From Gordonia sp. PDNC005 (GTDB lineage Bacteria > Actinomycetota > Actinomycetes > Mycobacteriales > Mycobacteriaceae), in NCBI RefSeq assembly GCF_016919385.1, contig NZ_CP070351.1, forward strand, positions 2,046,001 through 2,110,000: a DNA stretch of 64,000 nt. The letters run 5' to 3'. The notes under the pieces are model-generated. The model was not told the DNA's origin and did not search any database. It saw only the letters and a list, made by a program, of their open reading frames with translations. Positions 1-8,786 of the stretch are shown piece by piece; position 1 is the first letter of the stretch; every line of letters starts with the position of its first letter. The position numbers and the translations under genes were made by a program.

Positions 1-935
1 CCGATATCCGACAACCGGAATGGACGGAGTTCTGACACCACCTCGCCATTCGTGTCGTACACGGTGAGTGCACCGGGGCTGGACTCGGGCGGACTCACGG
101 CAAACCCGCCGTGGAAGAGCACATAACTCTCGTCAGCGTCGTGGGACTCGTAGACGAGCTTCCCCGTGTCGGCACGGTACAGCGAGAACCCCGAGTCTTT
201 ACCGTCGGCGGCGATCAACTGCGAGGTCAGCGATCCCCTCACGTCCAGGTGATTCACCGGCGGGTCGACCGACCACGCCTCTCTGCCGGTCGGCGAGAAC
301 ACGACCAGCGACCCGCGCCTATCCGGCGATGAGGTTCTGTACAAAATGACACCGCCCTTGGTACGCAGGTCCACTTCGGTCGGGATAGAGATGTTCTCGG
401 TTCCGTCGAAGGCCACGACGAAACGTTCTCCTGCAGCGTGAATCGACGGCCAACCTGTCCGGCGAACAGTCCTGGTCTGCTGAAGCTCCCCGGTGCGGAG
501 ATCTATGAAATCCACCCGACCCACGGTCTCGCCATCGACCCGGTCGAGCCCTACGCAAGCAAGTCGGCCACCTCCGCTGATCGCACACCCCTCCGAGCTG
601 TCCACGTGCGGCTTCCGCCAGAGTGTTCGGCCCGTTGCAGCATCGATTGCAGTGCGGCCAGACCTCAGGTCCCCACGAAATGCACCGGCGAGCAGGATGA
701 CGCCGTTTCCTCCCGCCTCAATCCGCAGGGAATCCGGGGCCGCCGAATCGCCGAACAGCTCAACGCTGCGTACCTCCCACTGACGATGCGGGCTCTGTGG
801 CATCGCCTCAAGCAAAGTCGTCCCTTGCGGCTCGGCCATCACAGGCTCATGTCCCCTCGGCCACAGCACCACCCCGACGACGACAACCATGGTCACCATC
901 AGCGCACCGACCACAGTCGGCAAACGTGGTTTCAC
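1..935 (-). CDS. Membrane-anchored beta-propeller-like protein, 3' end beyond window
   Basis: I translated this frame by hand: it is open from a GTG at 933-935 to the left edge (311 codons), so the C-terminus is missing. Residues 5-25 form one hydrophobic segment (ALMVTMVVVVGVVLW core), giving a single N-terminal anchor with an extracytoplasmic body. The body carries repeats of the type DAATGRTLW and VDFIDLRTGEL, as in PQQ-like/WD-like propeller blades. It is a tandem paralogue of the next gene upstream (992-2513), with a nearly identical anchor and the same blade order. The spacing of 56 bp suggests co-transcription. No enzyme motif is visible; I infer a surface or binding role only. Confidence 0.8.
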   Translation of the reverse strand, partial: MKPRLPTVVGALMVTMVVVVGVVLWPRGHEPVMAEPQGTTLLEAMPQSPHRQWEVRSVELFGDSAAPDSLRIEAGGNGVILLAGAFRGDLRSGRTAIDAATGRTLWRKPHVDSSEGCAISGGGRLACVGLDRVDGETVGRVDFIDLRTGELQQTRTVRRTGWPSIHAAGERFVVAFDGTENISIPTEVDLRTKGGVILYRTSSPDRRGSLVVFSPTGREAWSVDPPVNHLDVRGSLTSQLIAADGKDSGFSLYRADTGKLVYESHDADESYVLFHGGFAVSPPESSPGALTVYDTNGEVVSELRPFRLSDI

Positions 936-991
936 AGGTGTCTCCAATCAGTTCCAGCGAGTGCCTGACCGGTCGGGTTCGGAATGGCCGA

Positions 992-2513
992 TCACGAATA
1001 GCGCGCCACATATCCCTCCCGGTATCCAGTCGCGCCAGTCAAAAGCAAGAGCGGACCGGCCTGTTTCCAGTCGGCATTCCGGTCAGGGGCCACGAACTCC
1101 CAACGGATCGCGCCACTGGACGGGTCGACCGCCGCGAGTCGCGGCGAGTTGGGCTGTTGCTGCGCATCCGGGTCTCCGGCCAGTATCAGTCGGGTTCCGT
1201 CGTAGCCGAGCAGCCATCGCCCCCACTTCGTTGAGAACGAACCACTCGGCTCGCCTGAGGCAAGATCGACAAGCGACATCGTGCGGAACACGTCGTCGCT
1301 CGGTCTGATGTCATCCGCGACAGTCACCAAGTGCCGATCATCAACCACGCGGATGGCCGGAGCATGCGCTTGATGCGTCCAGCGGAATTTGCCCGCATCC
1401 ACATCGAGCACACCGACTTCGCCGGTCCATGATCTGACCAGGGGGAAGTGCTTGCGGTCAAGGAGCGACAACGAAGCGGCTGGCCCATTGTCCTCTGGGA
1501 TCTGCCAGGCGGCGAACGATCCGATCGGTGCCCCTTCACTGTCGAAAAACGTCGTTCGCGGCACTCCGTCATATCGAGTTAGCGCGTACCCGCCGCTGAT
1601 CAGAAACGAACTTTGTCGGTGCCGTCGAACCACCTGCAACGACGGTGCATATGCCACCTCCGGTGTCGAGGCACACCGATCGTGTCGGCGGCGGACCCGG
1701 TTCACTGTGGAGTCGCCGCCCGTCGTCCACTCGGTAGATCTCAAAAGCTCCACGGGCTGCTCCCCAGTCGTCTGCGGTCACGACGACCACGTCTGCGCCC
1801 GGGACCGATACAACCCCGGAAACTCCGGGCGCCGTCTCGGAAGTCCACAGCCGCCGACCGTCCGCTGAGAAGCGAGTGATCACCGAAGTGTGGCCCGCGC
1901 CCGTGTCGGCTGATTCTTCTTTGGATCTTGACGGCAGCGATAGCGGACCCTCCTCGAGGAGGGGGTTCCGATCCGTGTGCGCCACAGCCACGACCACGCC
2001 GTCGTCCACCCCGACGATGCTGGGCCTGCCATGGTTGCGAATTGTTCGGGTGAACTCTACGTCGCCCGACGTAGCATCGATGAACACAACGTTGACCGCG
2101 ACAGTTCCTTGATCACGCGCGATTTTTACACACGCGAACACTCCGTCACCACCGTACGCGCACCCGCTCCAGTGACCCGGGCTGCGGTAATGCCAGGCCA
2201 CCTTGCCCGACACCACGTCGATCGCCGCGAGAGTAGTCGTGGCACTGTACGGATCCGCGACACCCTCGACAAGCAGAACACCGCCTGACTCCGCGACGAC
2301 GTTCAGTTCCCCTGACGCGCCCTCGTCTCGAAGGATGTCTCGCGCCGTGACCTTCCACGCTTCAGTTGGTTGTGTCGACAATGGCCCCAGCATCGGCGGC
2401 CCGAATACGTTCGAGGAGATCTCGGCCCTCGGCCACAGCACCACCCCGACGACGACAACCATGGTCACCATCAGCGCAACGATCACAATGGGCAAACGCG
2501 GTCTCACCGACAT
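992..2513 (-). pseudogene. Beta-propeller-like membrane-anchored protein, frameshifted
   Basis: The N-terminal part starts at ATG 2513 (MSVRPRLPIV, then an anchor almost identical to that of the downstream paralogue) and reads to a stop at 1569. The homologous C-terminal part, beginning near LISGGYALTRYDG, continues in another frame to the stop at 992. The span is 1522 nt, one more than a multiple of three, as a single base insertion (or two-base loss) would give. The paralogue at 1-935 reads continuously through the matching position (…HGGFAV…), so the break lies about 1595-1660. The second frame has no credible start of its own: its first 40 residues look like out-of-frame noise. It is either a real pseudogene or a sequencing error. 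Confidence 0.7.
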
Positions 2514-2583
2514 GTCCCCCATCCAATCAGTTGAACGGTCTACTGTCCGAGTTCTCGCGAACGGATCTGACACACTGGCAGGC

Positions 2584-3489
2584 GTGATCAGAGTGGGACT
2601 GACCGGCGGAATCGGTGCCGGCAAATCGACGGTGGCCAAAACGTTGATCGACCAGGGTGCGTATCACGTCGACGCGGACCGGATCGCCCGTGAAGTGGTC
2701 GAGCCCGGCACTCCCGGCCTGGCCCAGCTGGTCGAGGCGTTCGGGCCCGAGATCTTGGACGCCGACGGCGCGTTGAACCGGCCTGCGCTCGCAGCCCGCG
2801 CGTTCGTCGACGACGAGAGTCGGAAGACGCTGAACGGGATCACTCACCCGCTGATCGGCGCACGGACGCAGGAGCTGACCGACGCGGCACCCGCGGACGC
2901 GGTGATCCTGCACGACGTCCCACTGCTCGTCGAAGGCCACATGGCGCCGTTCTACCACGTCGTCGCAGTCGTACACGCCGACGCCGACCTTCGCTTCGAA
3001 CGTCTCACGACCCTGCGTGGCATGGACCCCGACGACGCCCGCGCTCGCATCGCCGCACAGGCCACCGATGACCAGCGCCGCGCCGTCGCCGACATCTGGC
3101 TCGACAACTCCGGCACCCCCGACGCGCTCGCCGCGCAGGCCCTCGACGTGTGGAACAACCGACTGATTCCATTGCGCGACAACGTGTCCGCTCGTCGCGC
3201 CGTAGAACTGCCGACTCATGTCCAGGCCTACGACCCCGAGTGGGCAGTGCTCGGCAGGCGGCTGGTGAACCGAGTGTGGGCGCTCGTCGGCGCGAACGCG
3301 ACAGCGGTCGAACACGTCGGACCGACGGCGGCACCGGGAACTGCCGCCGCTCCGGTCATCGACATCGAGGTCGCGGCCACGGGCGACGTCACCGACGCCC
3401 TCGCCGCCGGCGGCTTCCCGCAGACCGCGCCAGGCGTTCACGTCAGCGCCGACCCAGCCAGATTCGCCCGCGTGACGATACGCGTGTAG
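2584..3489 (+). CDS. coaE: Dephospho-CoA kinase with shortened GrpB-like C-terminal domain
   Basis: The protein phosphorylates dephospho-CoA at the 3' hydroxyl, the last step of coenzyme A synthesis. The GTG at 2584 is chosen because the family start (VIRVGLTGGIGAGKST) follows directly; the P-loop is at residues 5-16. The kinase domain fills about residues 1-200. From about 210 (VQAYDPEWAVLGRRLV) a GrpB/UPF0157-like domain begins, as in mycobacterial CoaE, but it stops at residue 301 after ADPARFARVTIRV. The mycobacterial protein continues for about another hundred residues. The stop codon lies inside the terminator hairpin at 3480-3523. The gene is convergent with the catabolic genes to its right and on the opposite strand from rpsA. 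Confidence 0.92.
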   Translation: MIRVGLTGGIGAGKSTVAKTLIDQGAYHVDADRIAREVVEPGTPGLAQLVEAFGPEILDADGALNRPALAARAFVDDESRKTLNGITHPLIGARTQELTDAAPADAVILHDVPLLVEGHMAPFYHVVAVVHADADLRFERLTTLRGMDPDDARARIAAQATDDQRRAVADIWLDNSGTPDALAAQALDVWNNRLIPLRDNVSARRAVELPTHVQAYDPEWAVLGRRLVNRVWALVGANATAVEHVGPTAAPGTAAAPVIDIEVAATGDVTDALAAGGFPQTAPGVHVSADPARFARVTIRV

Positions 3490-3523
3490 ATCGTTACCCG
3501 ATTCGGGTAACGATCTACACGCG
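3480..3523. terminator. Perfect 19-20 bp hairpin between convergent genes
   Basis: Bases 3481-3499 and 3505-3523 are exact reverse complements, and G3500 pairs with C3504, leaving a three-base ATT loop. The stem includes the coaE stop codon (3487-3489) and ends 14 bases before the stop of the aldolase gene on the other strand. It therefore suits a bidirectional terminator. No strong U-tract follows, as is usual in high-GC actinobacteria. Confidence 0.8.
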
Positions 3524-3536
3524 AGAATTGCAGAGC

Positions 3537-4562
3537 TTACGAAGCCTGGGCTTCCTCGCGCTCCTCGACCAGAGTGAGGGCGATGTCGACGATCATGTCC
3601 TCCTGGCCGCCGACGAGACGGCGCTCGCCGCAGACCGTGAGAATGTCGCGGACGTCGAGCTCGTAGCGCTGCGCGGCTGCCTCGGCGTGGCGCAGGAACG
3701 ACGAGTACACACCGGCGTAGCCGAGCGTGAGGGTCTCGCGGTCCACGCGGACCGGACGATCCTGCAGCGGACGGACGATGTCGTCGGCAGCGTCCTCGAG
3801 CTTGTTGAGGTCGCAGCCGTGCTCGAAGCCCGACAGGTTCGCCACGGCGACGAAGGGCTCGATCGGGCAGTTGCCTGCACCTGCACCGTGCCCTGCGAGC
3901 GACGCGTCGACGCGGTACACGCCGTTCTCGACGGCGACGACGGAGTTCGCGACCGACAGCGACAGGTTCTCGTGCGCGTGAATGCCGATCTCCGTCTCCG
4001 GGTTCAGCACGTCACGGTAGGCCTTCACGCGGGCGACGACGTCGTTCATGGTCAGGCGGCCGCCCGAGTCGGTGATGTACACGCAGTGCGCGCCGTACGA
4101 CTCCATCAGCTTGGCCTGCTGTGCCAGCTTCTCCGGCTCCGACATGTGCGACAGCATCAGGAAGCCCGACACGTCCATGCCGATCTCGCGCGCTGCGGCG
4201 ATGTGCTGCGCGGAGACGTCGGCCTCCGTGCAGTGCGTGGCGATTCGAACCGAACGAACACCGAGGTCCCAGGCCTTCTCGAGGTGCTCGACGGTGCCGA
4301 CACCCGGAAGCAGCAGAGTGGTCAGGCGCGCATTCTTCAGCACGCTGGCGGCCGCCTCGATCCACTCCCAGTCGGTGTTGGAACCCGGGCCGTAGTTGAC
4401 CGAGCCGCCGGCGAGACCGTCTCCGTGAGCCACCTCAATGGCATCGACGCCCGCCTCGTCGAGCGCACTGACGATGCGCTTGACGTCGTCGGTGCTGATC
4501 TGGTGGCGGAGTGCGTGCATCCCGTCACGCAGGGTGACGTCCTGAACGAAGATCTTTGTCAT
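3537..4562 (-). CDS. 4-hydroxy-2-oxovalerate aldolase
   Basis: This DRE-TIM metallolyase family enzyme splits 4-hydroxy-2-oxovalerate into pyruvate and acetaldehyde in meta-cleavage pathways. The N-terminus [17 protein letters not shown] contains the RDGMHA catalytic motif, and a metal-binding HAHEN motif is present. The length of 341 residues is normal. The ATG overlaps the stop of the upstream acetaldehyde dehydrogenase gene (ATGA at 4559-4562), so the two are translationally coupled. In homologous systems the two proteins form a complex that channels acetaldehyde. It is equivalent to MhpE, BphI or NbaI; I cannot choose among the pathway-specific names from sequence alone. Confidence 0.95.
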   Translation of the reverse strand: MTKIFVQDVTLRDGMHALRHQISTDDVKRIVSALDEAGVDAIEVAHGDGLAGGSVNYGPGSNTDWEWIEAAASVLKNARLTTLLLPGVGTVEHLEKAWDLGVRSVRIATHCTEADVSAQHIAAAREIGMDVSGFLMLSHMSEPEKLAQQAKLMESYGAHCVYITDSGGRLTMNDVVARVKAYRDVLNPETEIGIHAHENLSLSVANSVVAVENGVYRVDASLAGHGAGAGNCPIEPFVAVANLSGFEHGCDLNKLEDAADDIVRPLQDRPVRVDRETLTLGYAGVYSSFLRHAEAAAQRYELDVRDILTVCGERRLVGGQEDMIVDIALTLVEEREEAQAS

Positions 4563-5536
4563 GCGCCTGCTCCTTCAGAGTCTGCGGTCTCCTGCGCCGC
4601 GACTGCGGCGATCCGCTCGGCGTACTGGAGGCCCGCCGAGGTCATGATGTCGAGGTTTCCGGCGTAGGCCGGGAGGTAGTGAGCGGCGCCCTCCACTTCG
4701 AGGAACACCGACACCTGGTGCGTGGGAGCCGACTCCGGCTCTTCTGCCATGAGGGTGCCGACGGGCGACGTCTCCGAGATCGGGTTGATCTGCACCTTCT
4801 GCTTGAGCCGGTAGCCGGGGACGTACGCCGACACGTCGGCGACCATCTTCTCCACCGAGTTGCGGATCTGGTCCTGCGTGTCCAGGTCGGGTGCATCGAC
4901 TAGGGCGTAGACGGTGTCACGCATGATCAGCGGCGGCTCGGCCGGGTTCATGATGATGATCGCCTTGCCGTTGGCGGCGCCGCCGACCGACTTGATCGCG
5001 TTCGACGTGGTCTCGGTGAACTCGTCGATGTTCGCGCGAGTGCCGGGTCCGGCCGACTTCGATGCGATGGATGCGACGATCTCCGCGTAGGCGACGGGCG
5101 CGACGCGAGAGACGGCTGCGACGATCGGGATCGTGGCCTGCCCGCCACACGTGACCATGTTGACGTTCTGCGCGTCGAGGTGCTCGTCGATGTTGACCGC
5201 GGGCACCACGTACGGGCCGATCGCGGCGGGCGTCAGGTCGACGAGACGCTTGCCGAGCGGCGCCAGGATCGACGCGTTGTACTCGTGCGCCTTGGCCGAC
5301 GTCGCGTCGAACACGATCTCGATCTCGTCGAAGTTCGGCATGTTGACGAGGCCTTCAACACCCTCGTGGGTGGTCGGCACACCCATGCGTGCTGCCCGCG
5401 CGAGACCGTCGGACTCGGCGTCGATGCCGACCATCGCCCCCATTTCGAGGTGCTTGGCGGTGCGGATCACCTTGATCATCAGGTCGGTGCCGATGTTGCC
5501 CGAGCCGATGATGGCGACCTTGGTCTTTTTACTCAT
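4559..5536 (-). CDS. Acetaldehyde dehydrogenase (acylating)
   Basis: The enzyme converts acetaldehyde, NAD+ and CoA to acetyl-CoA, the last step of the lower meta pathway. The N-terminal Rossmann motif [14 protein letters not shown] is at about residues 7-20, and the catalytic cysteine lies in [11 protein letters not shown]. The length is 325 residues. I chose ATG 5536 (MSKKTKVA) because upstream in-frame residues are not conserved in character. The gene starts a few bases inside the end of the hydratase gene (stop at 5529) and ends overlapping the aldolase start. The order is hydratase, dehydrogenase, aldolase, transcribed leftwards. Confidence 0.95.
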   Translation of the reverse strand: MSKKTKVAIIGSGNIGTDLMIKVIRTAKHLEMGAMVGIDAESDGLARAARMGVPTTHEGVEGLVNMPNFDEIEIVFDATSAKAHEYNASILAPLGKRLVDLTPAAIGPYVVPAVNIDEHLDAQNVNMVTCGGQATIPIVAAVSRVAPVAYAEIVASIASKSAGPGTRANIDEFTETTSNAIKSVGGAANGKAIIIMNPAEPPLIMRDTVYALVDAPDLDTQDQIRNSVEKMVADVSAYVPGYRLKQKVQINPISETSPVGTLMAEEPESAPTHQVSVFLEVEGAAHYLPAYAGNLDIMTSAGLQYAERIAAVAAQETADSEGAGA

Positions 5537-6344
5537 GTGCGTTTCCTTCACTGAACTTCGCGACGACCGTGCCGAGACCGGTGATCTCAACGGTCACCTC
5601 GTCACCGGATTCGATCGGCCGCATGGGACCGAGAGCGCCGGACAGGATGACCTGACCTGCGCGAAGAGGCTCGCCGAAGTCGCGGGCGGCCTTGGCGAGC
5701 CATGCGACAGCGTTGAGGGGATCACCGAGGCAGGCCGCACCGTTGCCGGTGGACACCTCCTCGCCGTTGATGAGCATGCGCATGCCGACCTCGACGGGCG
5801 CGAACTCGTCGAGCGTCTTGCGGTCGCTTCCGAGCACGTAGACGCCGGACGACGCGTTGTCGGCGACCGTGTCGGCGAAGGCGATGTCCCAACCGTCGAT
5901 GCGGCTGTCGCACACTTCGAGAGCGGCCACTCCGTAGTCGACGGCGTCGCGGATCTGCTCGATGTCGAGTGGGCCCTCGGCGAGGTCCTTCTTCAGGACG
6001 AACGCGACCTCGGCCTCGGCCTTCGGCTGAAGAAGGCGGTCCATCGGAACCACTTCGTCGCCCGTGTACGCCATGTCGTCGAAGAGGACGCCGAAGTCGG
6101 GCTGGTCGACACCCATCTGCTCCTGGACGGCCGCCGAGGTGAGCCCGATCTTGCGCCCGACGATTCGCGCGCCGCCCGCGACCCGGCCGGCGGTGAGACG
6201 CTCCTGCACGCGGTAGGCGGCCGGCAGATCGGTGGGCCCGATGAGATCACGGACAGGGGTGCATGCGGTGCGGGTCTGCAATGCAGAGAGGAGTCGCTGT
6301 GCCGCCTGGTCTTCGGCGACGTCGCGATCAACAGAAGAAGTCAT
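5529..6344 (-). CDS. 2-oxopent-4-enoate hydratase (2-keto-4-pentenoate hydratase)
   Basis: The enzyme adds water to 2-oxopent-4-enoate to give 4-hydroxy-2-oxovalerate. The signature [20 protein letters not shown] and the following FGVLFDDM are typical of the MhpD-type hydratase, as are the metal-ligand stretch [10 protein letters not shown] and [11 protein letters not shown] 6344 gives 271 residues, the usual family length. It is the first gene of a three-gene operon with the acylating aldehyde dehydrogenase and the aldolase, divergent from an IclR regulator gene 78 bp away. A paralogue of the same superfamily at 10775-11563 is better assigned as the decarboxylase. Confidence 0.92.
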   Translation of the reverse strand: MTSSVDRDVAEDQAAQRLLSALQTRTACTPVRDLIGPTDLPAAYRVQERLTAGRVAGGARIVGRKIGLTSAAVQEQMGVDQPDFGVLFDDMAYTGDEVVPMDRLLQPKAEAEVAFVLKKDLAEGPLDIEQIRDAVDYGVAALEVCDSRIDGWDIAFADTVADNASSGVYVLGSDRKTLDEFAPVEVGMRMLINGEEVSTGNGAACLGDPLNAVAWLAKAARDFGEPLRAGQVILSGALGPMRPIESGDEVTVEITGLGTVVAKFSEGNAHE

Positions 6345-6386
6345 GAGACGATCGTCACCCGGTTCGCCGACGACGCCAAGGGTTCC

Positions 6387-6403
6387 GTCTCGCTGAGTGA
6401 GAC
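6387..6403. promoter_or_regulatory. Candidate IclR operator (GTCTC-N7-GAGAC)
   Basis: The 17-bp interrupted palindrome GTCTCGCTGAGTGAGAC sits between the divergent hydratase and IclR genes. It is just upstream of a TACAAT -10-like element (6411-6416), placed to control the regulator and, at 43 bp from its start, the hydratase operon. IclR-family regulators bind short palindromes in such intergenic regions. The link to this protein is inference. Confidence 0.45.
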
Positions 6404-6410
6404 ACAGAGC

Positions 6411-6416
6411 TACAAT
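6411..6416 (+). promoter_or_regulatory. Candidate -10 element of the IclR gene (leaderless)
   Basis: TACAAT ends six bases before the GTG at 6423. Transcription would then begin at or next to the start codon, giving a leaderless mRNA, which is common in mycobacteria and relatives. I see no convincing ribosome binding site before the GTG, which agrees with this. Confidence 0.4.
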
Positions 6417-6422
6417 CGGCAT

Positions 6423-7190
6423 GTGACCAGCACAGATCAGACTCAGACAGTCATCGGCAAGGTGATGCTGATCCTGCATTCGTTCACTGTGGACGACCAC
6501 GATCTGCCCCTCGCCGAGATCGTCCGGCGATCGGGCCTACATAAGGCGACCGCCCACCGGCTAGCAGGCGAGCTGGTGACCGCACGCCTCCTCGACCGCA
6601 CGGAGAACGGCTACCGCCTCTCCGGCGGGCTGTTCGAGCTGGGGATGCGCGCGTCGGTCGAACGCGGACTGCTGGAGATCGCGATGCCCTTCCTCCAAGA
6701 CCTCTACCAACGGACAAGGGAGACGGTGCATCTCGGTGTCCTCGACGGCCACGAAGTGGTCTACGTCGCGAAGATCGGCGGACACCGTCAGGCGAGCGCA
6801 CCGTCGCGCACCGGAGGACGAATGCCCCTGCACTGCACGGGCATCGGCAAAGCACTGCTCGCGCACGCCGATCCGGCGCTGCGTCACGACGTGCTGAGTG
6901 GCCCGCTGGCTCGGCTGTCGCCTCGGACGATCGTCGCGCCCGGCCTGCTCGCAGCCCAACTCGACGCGGCCCGAGAGACCGGCGTCGCCTACGAGTTCGA
7001 GGAGTCGACCCGTGGCATCGCCTGCGTCGCCGCGCCGATACTCGACGTCGCGACTAACGATGTCGTGGCGGCCATCAGCGTGACCGGTCCGCTGAGCCGC
7101 TATCGCCCCGAACCCCACGCCGACGCGGTCCGTGCTGCTGCAGGCGGAATCGCGTCGACCCTGCACCGCCGTCGCGCCCTGCAGAAGTAG
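6423..7190 (+). CDS. IclR-family transcriptional regulator
   Basis: The N-terminal winged helix-turn-helix (about residues 10-65, with LPLAEIVRRSGLHKATAHRL) is followed by the IclR effector domain (about 75-250). That domain shows the typical RGGMPLHCTGIGKALLA-like and RGIACVAAPI segments. GTG 6423 is the start, because the ATG two bases earlier is followed at once by TGA. The protein has 255 residues. It is divergent from the hydratase-dehydrogenase-aldolase operon, so it probably responds to an aromatic intermediate and controls that operon. The effector is unknown. Confidence 0.93.
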   Translation: MTSTDQTQTVIGKVMLILHSFTVDDHDLPLAEIVRRSGLHKATAHRLAGELVTARLLDRTENGYRLSGGLFELGMRASVERGLLEIAMPFLQDLYQRTRETVHLGVLDGHEVVYVAKIGGHRQASAPSRTGGRMPLHCTGIGKALLAHADPALRHDVLSGPLARLSPRTIVAPGLLAAQLDAARETGVAYEFEESTRGIACVAAPILDVATNDVVAAISVTGPLSRYRPEPHADAVRAAAGGIASTLHRRRALQK

Positions 7191-7204
7191 AAATACAGCG
7201 AAAA

Positions 7205-7262
7205 GCCACAGAAGTCGCGCAGTGGTCGTGTTCATCCACGACCACTCCGTGACTTCTGTGGC
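7205..7262. repeat. 58-nt palindromic repeat, copy 1 (also likely terminator)
   Basis: The arms GCCACAGAAGTC (7205-7216) and GACTTCTGTGGC (7251-7262) are exact complements. AGTGGTCGTG (7221-7230) pairs with CACGACCACT (7237-7246) around the loop TTCATC. The result is an almost unbroken stem of about 25 bp. It lies 14 bp after the IclR stop and 18 bp before the transporter stop on the other strand, so it can end transcription both ways. The same 58-nt unit recurs at 22118-22175 with 49 of 58 identical positions. Confidence 0.85.
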
Positions 7263-7280
7263 GTTCGGTGCTTGCTGTTG

Positions 7281-8612
7281 TTACACGGCGGCCGACGCCT
7301 CGGTCCGTTCGGCCGGAGCCTCAGCAGGCGTGCGGAACAGGACTGCGGCGCAGACCAGGCTGAGCGCACAGACGATGGCGAGATACACGGTCACGCCGGC
7401 CGAGCCGCCCGACTCGCCCACCAGAGCGGACGAGATGATCGGCGCCAGTCCGCCGCCGAGGATCGCGCCGACCTGGAGGACGAGCGACGTGCCGGAGTAG
7501 CGGACCGACGCAGGGAACAGATCGGCGATGATCGCCCCCTGAACGCTGTGTGTCACCGGGACGATGAACCCCATGCCGAGGAACGCCACCGCCGCGACGG
7601 CGTTGCTGCCCGTGTCGAGCATCGGAAGGAACGCCACACACCACACGAGAAGTGCGAGCGATCCGCCGATGAACATCGCCCGGCGACCGCTTCGGTCGGC
7701 GATGCCGGTCCAGTACGGGATCGTCGCGAACCAGATGACCGCCGCCACCGAGACGCATGCGATCAGGAAGGTGCGGTTGTAGTCCAGGTGTTTGGTGCCG
7801 TACGACAGGGTGAAGACCATGAAGACGTAGGCGGCGGCCGAGTTCGCGACCATGAGACCGACGGTGAGCGCCATCCGTCCGACGCCGACACGGACTGCTT
7901 CACGCAACGGGAAGCGTTCCACCGCGCGGTGGCTGACAACGGATTCGAACGTCGGCGACTCCTCGACGTGGAGACGGATCGCCAGCCCGACGATCACCAG
8001 CAGACCGCTGAGCAGGAACGGGATCCGCCATCCCCAGGAATCGAACGCATCGGACGGCATGAGGGCATTCGTCGAGAGGAACACCACATTGGCCAGGACC
8101 AACCCCGCCGGGGTGCCCATCTGCGGGAAGCCCGCATACAGGTTCCGTTTGTCGGCGGGAGCGTGCTCCATAGACATCAGCGTCGCACCGGCGCCCTCGC
8201 CGCCGAGGCCGATGCCCTGCACCACGCGGAGGAGCACGAGCAGCACCGGCGCCCACACTCCGATCGACGCATAGTTCGGGACCACACCGATGAGGGTCGA
8301 CGCGATGCCCATCATCAACAGCGACACGATCAGCGTGTTCCGCCGACCGATCCGATCACCGAAGTGCCCGAAGACGAGTCCGCCGATCGGGCGTGCGACG
8401 AAGCCGACCGCGAACGTGCTGAACGCGGCGAGGGTGCCGGCCGTGGGACTGAGCGACGGGAAGAACTGCTTGTTGAAGATCAGCGCCGCGGCGGTGCCGT
8501 AGAGGAAGAAGTCGTACCACTCGAGTGTGGTGCCGACGAGCATCGCCGATCCGACTCGACGCCGCTTCTGCATGTCTGTCACCGCCTGGGGCGACGAGTG
8601 TTTCTGGGTCAT
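7281..8612 (-). CDS. MFS transporter, metabolite:H+ symporter (MHS) family
   Basis: This is a twelve-helix major facilitator protein of 443 residues. The N-terminal TTLEWYDFFLYGTAAALIF stretch is diagnostic for the MHS (ProP/KgtP/ShiA-like) family. The loop motif GHFGDRIGRRNTL and the paired GIADRSGRRAMF follow. ATG 8612 is preceded by an AAAGG ribosome binding site. The gene lies downstream of the ring-cleavage operon with a gap of 174 bp. It probably imports the aromatic substrate of that pathway (a carboxylated aromatic is plausible); the substrate is inference. Confidence 0.93.
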   Translation of the reverse strand: MTQKHSSPQAVTDMQKRRRVGSAMLVGTTLEWYDFFLYGTAAALIFNKQFFPSLSPTAGTLAAFSTFAVGFVARPIGGLVFGHFGDRIGRRNTLIVSLLMMGIASTLIGVVPNYASIGVWAPVLLVLLRVVQGIGLGGEGAGATLMSMEHAPADKRNLYAGFPQMGTPAGLVLANVVFLSTNALMPSDAFDSWGWRIPFLLSGLLVIVGLAIRLHVEESPTFESVVSHRAVERFPLREAVRVGVGRMALTVGLMVANSAAAYVFMVFTLSYGTKHLDYNRTFLIACVSVAAVIWFATIPYWTGIADRSGRRAMFIGGSLALLVWCVAFLPMLDTGSNAVAAVAFLGMGFIVPVTHSVQGAIIADLFPASVRYSGTSLVLQVGAILGGGLAPIISSALVGESGGSAGVTVYLAIVCALSLVCAAVLFRTPAEAPAERTEASAAV

Positions 8613-8786
8613 CGGGATGCCTTTCTGGAGCTGCTCGGGGTTGGGGCGATCGATTCGGGAGGGTCGATCCACTGCGGGTAACCCGCCACACCTCAAGCCA
8701 ATGTCAGTGCTTCATGTCACACAAATGCTCTTTGTCGCTGCCGCCATGCCTGCGTGAGCATGGCAGTGGAGACAGATCGCGGCACG
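8613..8786. other. Intergenic gap between transporter and ACMSD genes
   Basis: This 174-bp gap holds no credible coding region. It contains the transporter leader with its AAAGG ribosome binding site at the left end. I see no clear hairpin or confident promoter hexamers. An independent promoter for the transporter is possible but not shown. Confidence 0.4.
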
